From contig JAOUFL010000002.1 in the NCBI GenBank assembly GCA_029858245.1, positions 1-31,031 of the forward strand: a stretch of DNA of 31,031 bases, given 5' to 3'. The notes beneath the pieces were generated by a model, which was not told the origin of the DNA, made no database searches, and was given only the letters and a program-made list of their open reading frames with translations. The DNA is from Candidatus Zixiibacteriota bacterium. GTDB taxonomy: Bacteria; Zixibacteria; MSB-5A5; RBG-16-43-9. A program made the translations under genes and the position numbers. Within the stretch, counting starts at the first letter, position 1. The number at the start of each line of letters is the position of its first letter. This document shows positions 6,254 through 12,877 of this stretch, piece after piece.

Positions 6254-6982
6254 ATGAAAAAAAACAGGTTTTTGTCATCAGTTCTCTTTCTAATTTTGCT
6301 GTTACTTCCGGTTTACTTACAAGCAGGTACTCCGAAATTAGAGCTTTCTGAAACCAGCTGGGATTGGGGTAGAGTACCACAGAATGCTTTTCTCTATCAT
6401 AAGTTCTGGCTGAAGAATACAGGAACGGACACCCTCAGAGGTCTAAGTGTAAGTGTGGCTTGAGGGTGCACAAAAGCTCCATTAAAAAAGACGGAGCTGG
6501 CTATCGGTGATAGCACAGAGCTTGTGGTAAGTTATCATTCCGGGATTGCTCCTGGAAAAGTAAACAAATCTGCTACTATATCATATAAAGATACAACTAA
6601 TATAAGCAAGAGAGTGACGTTGCAGGCTCAGATAGTACCAAAAGAGGATACTACTTTTAAAGTAATCTTATCTTCACCTACTCTGGATTTCACTGTGGTT
6701 AACGAGAGTAAACCAAAGGGGAAAATAATTTATTTGAAAAATGAAGGTGAAGAAACTTACAAAGTCTCTCTTATAGATGACCCAGGTAAATATTTTAAAA
6801 TTGAGCTGGATAAAAAGCTCAAACCGGGCAAATCTATAAGGATAAAAGTAAAACCAAAGTTAAAATTACCGGAAGAAGGTATTAAAACCTGCTTTACCAT
6901 AAAATTAACAGGTAAGGAAGAAACAAGGATTACTATTCCACTGGTTTATCAGGGAGTAACCACTGCTTCTGGTAAGAAATAA
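6254..6982 (+). CDS. Exported DUF1573 selenoprotein, copy 2 (in-frame TGA = Sec70, Sec-Gly-Cys)
   Basis: Predicted 242-aa secreted paralogue of the preceding protein, with a TGA at 6461-6463 in the identical alignment position. ATG 6254 has AAGGAGG (6242-6248) five bases upstream; a GTG at 6248 lies inside that site and is rejected. The signal peptide covers about residues 1-25 (L-L-L-L-P-V-Y-L-Q-A-G). The DUF1573 strands S-W-D-W-G and F-W-L-K-N-T-G-T-D precede V-A-U-G-C-T-K; Sec70 and Cys72 form the centre, with one further Cys near the C-terminus. Protein identity to copy 1 is modest except around the Sec site, where about 20 residues match exactly, so the pair is not a very recent duplication. 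It lies 106 bases downstream with no terminator between, so co-transcription is likely. Biochemical function is unknown. Confidence 0.85.
6461..6514 (+). promoter_or_regulatory. Candidate bacterial SECIS region downstream of the TGA, copy 2
   Basis: Same layout as in copy 1: TGA at 6461-6463, hairpin GCUCC/GGAGC (6476-6480 with 6493-6497) and hairpin GCUAUC-GGU-GAUAGC (6500-6514). Bases 6485-6516 are identical to 5635-5666, without a single silent change, while nearby codons for the same residues differ (ggg/ggt, aca/act, aaa/aag, tta/ctg). The pair below the first stem changes from G-U to A-U, so it can form in both genes. Confidence 0.6.
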
Positions 6983-7004
6983 AAATTTTGATTTATTAAA
7001 ATGA

Positions 7005-7029
7005 AGGCTCTGTCCAAAAGACAGAGCCT
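7005..7029. terminator. Hairpin terminator between convergent genes
   Basis: AGGCTCTGTC (7005-7014), loop CAAAA, GACAGAGCCT (7020-7029): ten perfect pairs, with an AT-rich flank on both sides. It lies after the second selenoprotein gene and touches the stop codon of the minus-strand glycosyltransferase, so it can serve both converging transcripts. Confidence 0.75.
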
Positions 7030-8143
7030 ATTTATTTGCAGACATTTCACCAAACATTTCTTCAATTCTTTCTATCATTTTATCTATAGTGAAATGCTTT
7101 TCTACTCTTTCCCTTCCAATTCGTCCCAATTGTGAGGCTAAGCTTTTATCTTTAAGCAGCTTAACAATAGCCTGAGCTAAGGCATGGGGGTTTTCTGGAG
7201 GAACCAGGATGCCAGTTTTTTTATCCTCAACTACTTCAGGAATTCCCCCAACCCGGGTAGCAACAATCGGTTTCTGCAAAGCCATTCCTTCTGCTAATAC
7301 CAGACCAAAAGGCTCAATGACCGAAGGTAAAACCAGAAGGTCAAAACCTGCCATAGTCTCAAATATCTCTTTTAAATAACCAGCAAAAATGACATAATCA
7401 CCCAGTTTTAGTTGATCAGACAACTCCTCCAGATTACTTTTTTCTGGACCATCACCGGCAATAAATAATTTAATATCAGGAAAAAATTGAATTACCTCTG
7501 GTAAAGCCCGGAGCAGGTATTGATGGCCCTTGGCTTTAACTAATCTTGCAGGAACCCCAATCAGGGTTTGTTTCGCATCGATTTTATAACGCTGGAAAAG
7601 TGTATCTCTTGCTTTCTTTATATCCAGGTCAAAACAGGAAAGATCTATCCCGTTGAGGATGACTTCTACTCTGTCCTGCCCTATCCAGGGAAACCTTTTG
7701 AGCTGGTCTTTTAAACTTTGACTGGGAACTACTATTTTATCTACCAGGTATCTACCGGTGATTTTATGAAGCAAAGAGGTTCTGGGTAAACACACACCCA
7801 TTCCCCAGATTATCTTCACGCCTGGAACAGACAGGGAGGCTATTCCACCCATTCTCAAATCTTTATTGAAATTAACCCACAAAAAGTCTATTTTCTCTTT
7901 TAACATAAATCTGGATAAAAAGAAAATATTCCAGGGATCGAAATCTCCCCTGATCTTCAGAGGGATCAAATTAATATCATCACCTGTGAAAGGACTAAGG
8001 AATTCGCTTCCTTTTCTTCCCGCAACCCAAATCTTATGACCCCTTCTGACAAGATGGGTTGCGAAGTTATAAATCAGATTTTCTCCACCCCCCCATACAT
8101 TTTCGTGGATTGAATTTAAGAATAAAACCTTATATTTTCTCAT
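7028..8143 (-). CDS. GT4-family glycosyltransferase
   Basis: A 371-aa GT-B fold enzyme, probably a cytoplasmic retaining glycosyltransferase acting on envelope glycans or LPS. The N-terminal domain opens with V-L-F-L-N-S-I-H-E-N-V-W-G-G-G-E, with the glycine-rich acceptor-side loop typical of the family. The C-terminal domain has V-P-A-R-L-V-K-A-K-G-H, F-I-A-G-D-G-P-E, and E-P-F-G-L-V-L-A-E (the E-x7-E motif of GT4 donors), followed by P-I-V-A-T-R-V-G-G-I-P-E-V-V. Length is normal. No clear ribosome site precedes the ATG. It lies 49 bases downstream of the isochorismatase-family gene on the same strand and may share its transcript. Donor and acceptor cannot be told from sequence. Confidence 0.88.
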   Translation of the reverse strand: MRKYKVLFLNSIHENVWGGGENLIYNFATHLVRRGHKIWVAGRKGSEFLSPFTGDDINLIPLKIRGDFDPWNIFFLSRFMLKEKIDFLWVNFNKDLRMGGIASLSVPGVKIIWGMGVCLPRTSLLHKITGRYLVDKIVVPSQSLKDQLKRFPWIGQDRVEVILNGIDLSCFDLDIKKARDTLFQRYKIDAKQTLIGVPARLVKAKGHQYLLRALPEVIQFFPDIKLFIAGDGPEKSNLEELSDQLKLGDYVIFAGYLKEIFETMAGFDLLVLPSVIEPFGLVLAEGMALQKPIVATRVGGIPEVVEDKKTGILVPPENPHALAQAIVKLLKDKSLASQLGRIGRERVEKHFTIDKMIERIEEMFGEMSANK

Positions 8144-8192
8144 AAATTAAGTGTAATGAAAACAAAACCTGTTAAAAAAATTCAGTAACCTT

Positions 8193-8843
8193 TTATTTTG
8201 TACTTATGATTTCCCCGGTGGTGCAAACATCAGCAAATCCATAAGACAGGTTCAACAGGGAGGCAAGGTGCATTTCCTCAGATACCGTCCCGGTTGCATC
8301 TGCCAGAAATTTAATGCGATAGTCTCTGAAATAGGCATCCCGGGCAGTTGACTCACAGCACATATTAGTCATAATCCCGCTGATAACCAGGTCCTCTATT
8401 TTTAAGCATCGCAGGATCGTCTCCAGGTCTGTGTTATAAAAGGCACTGTATCGATGTTTATTAATTAATTTCTCCTCTGGCAGGGGCTCTATTTCAGGGA
8501 AGATTTTTGCTTCTTCTGTCCCTTCCCTGCACATATCCTGCCACCACCAGCCCATTATTCCAGCATCCATTCCCTGCGGGTGATGAACATGACAGGTATA
8601 GATTACCGGTCTTTTTCTCTGGCGGAAAAAGTTAACCAGTTTTTTGACATTGGGAAGCACAGTCACTCCCGCACATATGAAAGAATGGGACTGTGGTTCT
8701 AAAAAGAAATTCTGCATATCGATGACCAGGAGAGCAGCTTTTCTTAAATTCAGCTCTAACCTATGGATATTATAGGGGGAGATTTTTCTTAACCAGATTT
8801 TTGTTTTCTCCTTAAGATTTTCCTGATTAATATAGCACCTCAT
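8193..8843 (-). CDS. Isochorismatase-family cysteine hydrolase
   Basis: A 216-aa member of the isochorismatase/nicotinamidase-like hydrolase superfamily. The catalytic triad is visible: Asp42 in L-L-V-I-D-M-Q-N-F-F, Lys129 in I-N-K-H-R-Y-S-A-F, and Cys162 in M-T-N-M-C-C-E-S-T-A-R-D-A. The start is placed at the ATG ending at 8843, because GAGGAGG (8849-8855 on the complement) lies five bases upstream; an open frame extending to 8948 would swallow this site and a terminator-like hairpin. The substrate is unknown (isochorismate, nicotinamide, ureidoacrylate and others occur in the family). A promoter and leader hairpin are seen upstream, and a glycosyltransferase lies downstream. Confidence 0.87.
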   Translation of the reverse strand: MRCYINQENLKEKTKIWLRKISPYNIHRLELNLRKAALLVIDMQNFFLEPQSHSFICAGVTVLPNVKKLVNFFRQRKRPVIYTCHVHHPQGMDAGIMGWWWQDMCREGTEEAKIFPEIEPLPEEKLINKHRYSAFYNTDLETILRCLKIEDLVISGIMTNMCCESTARDAYFRDYRIKFLADATGTVSEEMHLASLLNLSYGFADVCTTGEIISTK

Positions 8844-8861
8844 AAGAACCTCCTCAAAATC

Positions 8862-8894
8862 ATAAAAAGCCATCCAGCGAATTCTGGATGGCTT
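8862..8894 (-). terminator. Terminator-like hairpin in the leader of the isochorismatase-family gene
   Basis: On the minus strand, AAGCCATCCAG and CTGGATGGCTT (8894-8884 and 8877-8867) make eleven perfect pairs around a six-base loop, directly followed by a run of T (8866-8864), then the ribosome site. It sits between the predicted promoter and the start codon, so it looks like a leader attenuator. Only about 18 bases lie between the predicted transcript start and the hairpin, too few for a known aptamer. Confidence 0.65.
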
Positions 8895-8919
8895 CATGTA
8901 TCTGACATAACCTGAGATT

Positions 8920-8948
8920 ATCTTAACTAAAGAAATCTCTTGTGTCAA
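8920..8948 (-). promoter_or_regulatory. Sigma-70-type promoter of the isochorismatase-family gene
   Basis: Read on the minus strand: TTGACA (8948-8943), 17-base spacer, TAAGAT (8925-8920). Transcription would begin near 8912, giving a leader of roughly 70 bases that carries the hairpin at 8862-8894. Confidence 0.72.
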
Positions 8949-8994
8949 GTTAAAAAATCTTTATTTTAGATACAAACTTGAAGAAGTTAGACTT

Positions 8995-9450
8995 ATGTTC
9001 TATAAGGAAACACAGAATTTGGTCTGGTGGATTAAATATCTTTTTCTCATCGGAATTGGCGGGATTCTCCTGGGTTTGATTTTTTCTCCCAGAGACCCTG
9101 AAACTACATTCTGGATAACCCCTCTTTTGATTTTTATAGGCTTGCTAATCATCTTTATGTATGTCAATTTCCACAGTTTGGAGATCAAGGTTCAGGGCAG
9201 ATTTTTAGAGTTTGGATTCGGGATTTTTAAAAAAGGGTTTTTACTTTCAGAAATAGCATCCTGCGAGGAAACCAGAATCACATTCTCCAGATATGGAGGA
9301 ATAGGCATACGCTGGGGTTCGGATGGAACTGTCTGTTATAATACCCGTTTTGGTAAGGGTGTGAGAATAAAAATTATAGGTAAAAAAAAGGAATATGTTT
9401 TAACATCTAATAACCCGCAAGCTCTGTGTAAGGCTTTAAAAGCAGAATAA
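8995..9450 (+). CDS. Membrane protein with a bacterial PH-like domain
   Basis: A 151-aa protein. Two transmembrane helices occupy about residues 10-30 and 38-58 (I-K-Y-L-F-L-I-G-I-G-G-I-L-L-G-L-I-F and I-T-P-L-L-I-F-I-G-L-L-I-I-F). The remaining 90 residues are beta-rich and resemble a bacterial PH-like/DUF domain: L-E-F-G-F-G-I-F-K-K-G-F, then Y-G-G-I-G-I-R-W, then V-R-I-K-I-I-G-K-K-K-E-Y-V, a pattern common in small predicted sensors of the membrane. No strong ribosome site precedes the ATG. It faces away from the isochorismatase-family gene and lies 30 bases before cbiM, so it may share a transcript with the transporter. No function can be assigned. Confidence 0.72.
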   Translation: MFYKETQNLVWWIKYLFLIGIGGILLGLIFSPRDPETTFWITPLLIFIGLLIIFMYVNFHSLEIKVQGRFLEFGFGIFKKGFLLSEIASCEETRITFSRYGGIGIRWGSDGTVCYNTRFGKGVRIKIIGKKKEYVLTSNNPQALCKALKAE

Positions 9451-9480
9451 AAAAGAAAAGTATAATTTTTAAATTAAAAA

Positions 9481-10209
9481 ATGTCTCATATACACCTTCC
9501 TGATGGCATTCTTCCAGCCTGGCTCTGGCTGGCGGGGTGGGTTTTCATTGTTATCCTGTTACTCGTATTCAGGGAGTATTTTAAAAAGGATAAGATGTCC
9601 AGCAAAATACCACTTCTGGGCATGTTAGCCTCCATTATGATCATCTCGATGTCTTTAGAGATAGTGCCGATTCTTTACCATATTAATTTATCAATTGTTT
9701 CGGGTATAATCCTGGGTCCTGCCTGGTTTATTCTCTGTTCCTTTGTGGTTAATCTTATCCTGGCTTTTTTTGGTCATGGAGGGATAACGGTTGTTGGTTT
9801 AAACAGCCTGATTATCACAACCGAGGGGGTCCTGGGATATTTTCTTTTTAGAAGTCTGTGGCTTATTACTAAGAGGATATTTTTGGCAGGGTTTTTATCA
9901 GCTATCCTTACACTTTTTCTCTCGACATTCATTGCCCTGACAATTGTTGCTCTGGGAACAATGGATATATCTTCTGCCTTTAACATAGGTCATAAGGAAC
10001 ATCTGGATACAGACAAAGGCTTATTGAAATTTGAGACTGGTGAGAGCGGGGAACACTCCGGAGAATTATCAACTGAGTTTGATTTCAGGAAATTCGCAGT
10101 CTTAATCCTGGGTTTTGGTTCTATAGGTTGGATACTGGAGGGTCTGATAAGCGGCTGGATTTTGAGTTACCTGCACAAGGTCAGGCCCAGGATATTTGAG
10201 GGCGTATAG
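9481..10209 (+). CDS. cbiM: CbiM-type substrate-binding membrane component of an ECF cobalt/nickel transporter
   Basis: A 242-aa inner-membrane S-component. It opens with M-S-H-I-H-L-P-D-G-I-L-P-A-W-L-W, the metal-binding N-terminal signature of CbiM/NikM, and later has G-H-G-G-I-T-V-V-G-L-N-S, the second conserved loop near the metal site. About seven hydrophobic segments are seen. A hydrophilic stretch (about residues 175-200, rich in Glu, His and Asp) separates the last two helices, and no separate cbiN is present. No cobalamin riboswitch is visible: only 30 AT-rich bases precede the start. It directly abuts cbiQ. The family imports Co2+ or Ni2+; which of the two applies here cannot be decided from sequence. 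Confidence 0.88.
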   Translation: MSHIHLPDGILPAWLWLAGWVFIVILLLVFREYFKKDKMSSKIPLLGMLASIMIISMSLEIVPILYHINLSIVSGIILGPAWFILCSFVVNLILAFFGHGGITVVGLNSLIITTEGVLGYFLFRSLWLITKRIFLAGFLSAILTLFLSTFIALTIVALGTMDISSAFNIGHKEHLDTDKGLLKFETGESGEHSGELSTEFDFRKFAVLILGFGSIGWILEGLISGWILSYLHKVRPRIFEGV

Positions 10210-10863
10210 ATGGATTTAGCCTATTTGGATTATTTAGCCACTGGTGGAAATAGCTTTTTTCACCGAACTTCTCCTGGATTAAAATTGATATTTTCTCTTT
10301 TACTTATCGGGATTATTATCCTGGTTAAGGAAGTTTTGTTTCTGGTTATAATTTTGTTATTTCTCTATTTGATAATTCTCTTATCAAAATTACCTTTTCA
10401 CAGGATATTCTTGCTCTCCTTATTCCCCCTGATATTTACACTGATTTTTGCTTATGCCAGCTTGGGCAGGGGATGGGAATGGTTTTTTATAATTCTTTTA
10501 AGGGTTCTGGGAACCGCAACTACTATGATAATTCTTTTCTCCACCACCCCCTTCCCCTGTATATTTGCCAGTTTAGGAAAAATCTTCCCTGAATTTATAA
10601 TCACTGTGTTATTTATGACCTACCGTTCGGTTTTCATACTCTTTTCAGTTTTCGATGATATCAGGAGCGGATTTAAATTAAGGGGAGGGTTTCAGCTCAA
10701 GCATCCGAAACGCAGCCTGTTTAATCTGGCAAGAGCTTTTGGTTATCTGCTCCTCAAAGGGATAGATGATAGCCAGAGGTTCTACGAAAATTTGAGGATA
10801 AGGGGTTTTCAGGGAAAGATAGTGCATCACCGGAGGTTCTGCACTTGGATAAAGAAACAGTAG
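10210..10863 (+). CDS. cbiQ: CbiQ-type transmembrane coupling subunit of the ECF transporter
   Basis: A 217-aa protein with four to six hydrophobic segments, beginning D-Y-L-A-T-G-G-N-S-F-F-H-R-T-S-P-G-L-K-L, the usual N-terminus of T-components (CbiQ/EcfT). Toward the C-terminus the coupling-helix region has F-D-D-I-R-S-G-F-K-L-R-G and S-Q-R-F-Y-E-N-L-R-I-R-G, which contact the ATPase. It starts right after the cbiM stop and overlaps cbiO by 19 bases, an arrangement that points to one operon. Its role is to join the metal-binding subunit to the ATPase. Confidence 0.9.
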   Translation: MDLAYLDYLATGGNSFFHRTSPGLKLIFSLLLIGIIILVKEVLFLVIILLFLYLIILLSKLPFHRIFLLSLFPLIFTLIFAYASLGRGWEWFFIILLRVLGTATTMIILFSTTPFPCIFASLGKIFPEFIITVLFMTYRSVFILFSVFDDIRSGFKLRGGFQLKHPKRSLFNLARAFGYLLLKGIDDSQRFYENLRIRGFQGKIVHHRRFCTWIKKQ

Positions 10864-11588
10864 TCAGGGTTCACTGCATTAGCCATACCTATCAGGATAA
10901 AACCGAGATCAAGATATGCGGTCTGGATTTTCTGGTGGGAAAGGGTGAGAAGGTTGCAGTCTTAGGACCGAATGGTTGCGGAAAAACTACTTTGTTAAAA
11001 CACATCCTGGGTATCCTGGTGCCCAAGGAGGGCGAGGTAGAGGTATTCGGGTTTAACCCGTCAAAGGAATTTGAAAAGATGAGAAGAAGAATCGGGGTGG
11101 TGCTGCAGGAGGTGGATGAGCAGATGATAGGTCCTACGGTTTATGACGATATTATCTTCTCTCCCTTAAATTACGGTTACAGGACAGAGGATGCCGAGAG
11201 GATGGCAGATAGAGTGATGCAAAAGCTTGAGATCTCCCATTTGAAAGATAAAATTCCGCATTATCTTTCCGGGGGAGAGAAGAAAAAAGTAGCCTTAGCC
11301 GGAGCTTTGATTTTGGAGCCGGAGATATTGATATTGGACGAACCATTCAGCAATTTAGACCCAAAATCTGAAGAGGAGATCATACAGATTTTAAAGGAGA
11401 TAAACCTGTCCCGGTGTACTACTTTAATCACTGCCCTGCACGACGTGGAGCTGGTTTCAGAGATTGCCGATTCCCTTTATTTAATGAACTCGAAGGGGGA
11501 GCTTTCTGAAAAAGGGGAGTCAAGGGAGATTTTAAAAAATACTCAACTTCTGGAAAGATTTAATTTAAAAAGGAGAACATTGGTTTAA
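10845..11588 (+). CDS. cbiO: CbiO-type ATPase of the ECF cobalt/nickel transporter
   Basis: A 247-aa ABC ATPase. Walker A is G-P-N-G-C-G-K-T-T (41-49), followed by a Q-loop in V-V-L-Q-E-V-D-E-Q, the signature L-S-G-G-E-K-K-K-V-A-L-A-G-A and Walker B I-L-I-L-D-E-P-F-S-N-L-D-P with the catalytic Glu, then the switch His in A-L-H-D-V-E-L. The start is TTG 10845 with GGAGG (10832-10836) eight bases upstream, inside the end of cbiQ. The 3' end overlaps the convergent DUF763 gene by 24 bases. Only one ATPase gene is present, so a homodimer is expected. Confidence 0.92.
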   Translation: MDKETVVRVHCISHTYQDKTEIKICGLDFLVGKGEKVAVLGPNGCGKTTLLKHILGILVPKEGEVEVFGFNPSKEFEKMRRRIGVVLQEVDEQMIGPTVYDDIIFSPLNYGYRTEDAERMADRVMQKLEISHLKDKIPHYLSGGEKKKVALAGALILEPEILILDEPFSNLDPKSEEEIIQILKEINLSRCTTLITALHDVELVSEIADSLYLMNSKGELSEKGESREILKNTQLLERFNLKRRTLV

Positions 11589-12647
11589 GGCTTTCAAGGC
11601 TTTTATCTTTTCAGACCTATTGATCTTTGATTTATTTATAGCCTTGCTTAAAATCTCAATAGACTTGTCATAGGTTTCTTTTTGAACGGGGTAGGGGTAG
11701 CCGTCCTTTCCCCCATGGGCAAAGGAATATCTAGCTGGGTCTTTCCAGGAGGGTTTGGTGCTATAGATTAGCTCGGAGATTAAGGTCAAGGCTAAAATAG
11801 TCCTGGGTCCCACACCAGATAATCCCAGCATCCTCTCAAAATCTTCAGGTCTTTTTTCATTTATCTTTCTTAAGATTTTATCCAGTCTTTTAACATCAAA
11901 ATTTACCGGATAGATGGGATGGGACATCGGCAGAATCAGGGTGTCTAATCTCTTCAGGTCCTGCAATAAAGCAGGAAAATTATCCCTGACTAATTCAACA
12001 TCTAACTCTCTGGTTTGTTTACTTTCCTTTGCGGTTAAATCTAAAGCAGTTGATTTCTTTTCAGTGCAGATAGCGGTATGAGGTTCTTCCACGAAATCTT
12101 TCAAGGAGGAGGAAAGCCAGTGATACCTGCGTGCAGCTTTTAAATCCGGATTCATCCCCTGCTGGAATACAGCCCAATCACCCCTTCTGGTAAATATGAA
12201 ATTGTGATGATAAAGCTGAAAACCATCCTGCAAGACAGAAGTATCCACTTTGGCACTCATCTTTGAGGCATATACCAGATTATTTATCTTCTCCTGAGGA
12301 AAAGAAAAAACCTCACCGAAAGTCTCGATCTCTGAGGGAGTTTTCCGCGAAGTTCCCCCCTTACCTCCGGCAACAGCCAAGCCCAAATCCTTCTCCAGCC
12401 CCTTTAGCCCTTCTTTCAGTGCACCTCCTACCGTGGTGGTAACTCCGGATGAATGCCAGTCAAATCCGAGCACACAGCCAAAGGATTGAAACCAGAAAGG
12501 GTCAGAGAGCCTTTTCAGGAACTCATCTGCTCCAAAATCTGATACTATGATTATAGTAATCTCCCTTGCCAGTTTTTTCATCCTCTGGAAAAGCCAGGCT
12601 GGTGCTTTTCCACCATGTAAGGGAAGATGGGCTATTCCGGTGCGCAT
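11565..12647 (-). CDS. DUF763-family protein
   Basis: A 360-aa protein recognised as DUF763 from its opening, R-T-G-I-A-H-L-P-L-H-G-G-K-A-P-A-W-L-F-x-R-M. Other landmarks are R-R-Y-H-W-L-S-S-S, and L-S-G-V-G-P-R-T-I-L-A-L (a helix-hairpin-helix-like turn) followed by the family's F-A-H-G-G-K-D-G-Y-P-Y-P-V near residue 310. The hairpin-helix hints at DNA binding, but the family has no established biochemical role that I know of. A signal peptide is absent, so it is probably cytoplasmic. It converges on cbiO with a short overlap and diverges from the serine hydrolase gene. It looks intact. Confidence 0.85.
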   Translation of the reverse strand: MRTGIAHLPLHGGKAPAWLFQRMKKLAREITIIIVSDFGADEFLKRLSDPFWFQSFGCVLGFDWHSSGVTTTVGGALKEGLKGLEKDLGLAVAGGKGGTSRKTPSEIETFGEVFSFPQEKINNLVYASKMSAKVDTSVLQDGFQLYHHNFIFTRRGDWAVFQQGMNPDLKAARRYHWLSSSLKDFVEEPHTAICTEKKSTALDLTAKESKQTRELDVELVRDNFPALLQDLKRLDTLILPMSHPIYPVNFDVKRLDKILRKINEKRPEDFERMLGLSGVGPRTILALTLISELIYSTKPSWKDPARYSFAHGGKDGYPYPVQKETYDKSIEILSKAINKSKINRSEKIKALKALNQCSPF

Positions 12648-12711
12648 ATATTTAACCTTTCACCTGAATATGATGGGTGAAATATTTTTTGTAAAGAGGA
12701 ATTAATATCTC

Positions 12712-12774
12712 TTGAGACTGATTGGATTAAACCAGTACTATACAGGTTATTTTTTGAAACAATTCATAACCTGT
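12712..12774 (+). promoter_or_regulatory. Candidate promoter with an adjacent 9-bp dyad, upstream of the serine hydrolase
   Basis: TTGAGA (12712-12717) and TACTAT (12736-12741) are separated by 18 bases. Immediately after the -10 box, ACAGGTTAT (12742-12750) and ATAACCTGT (12766-12774) form a perfect inverted repeat with a 15-base spacer. The arms would straddle the transcription start, the place for an operator, or form a leader hairpin. The coding start is about 100 bases further on. Confidence 0.45.
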
Positions 12775-12877
12775 TCAGTCTAATACAAAGAGCAGGGAAT
12801 TTATTTATGGGTTTGAATTATTTTATAAAACCAAGCAGAAATAAACCGCTTAACTTAACTGATGAAGGAAGATTAAA

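Noticed and set aside
5611..6463. Genome-wide reassignment of TGA to an amino acid (Gly or Trp codes).
   Set aside because: TGA ends kdsB, pyrG and lptB at sensible points, and no other gene in the window has internal TGA codons.
5410..6982. The two split DUF1573 frames as nonsense-mutated pseudogenes or sequencing errors.
   Set aside because: Both have the TGA at the same motif position, in place of a family Cys, and both stay open and homologous after it; random decay or error would not place two stops at the same column.
5335..8922. The 11-base ATAATCTCAGG shared by the region before the selenoprotein promoter and the isochorismatase leader, as a common regulator site.
   Set aside because: In a 31-kb window many 11-base matches occur by chance, and the two copies sit in different places relative to their promoters.
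9451..9480. Cobalamin or NiCo riboswitch before cbiM.
   Set aside because: Only 30 AT-rich bases separate cbiM from the previous gene, with no B12-box or other aptamer core.
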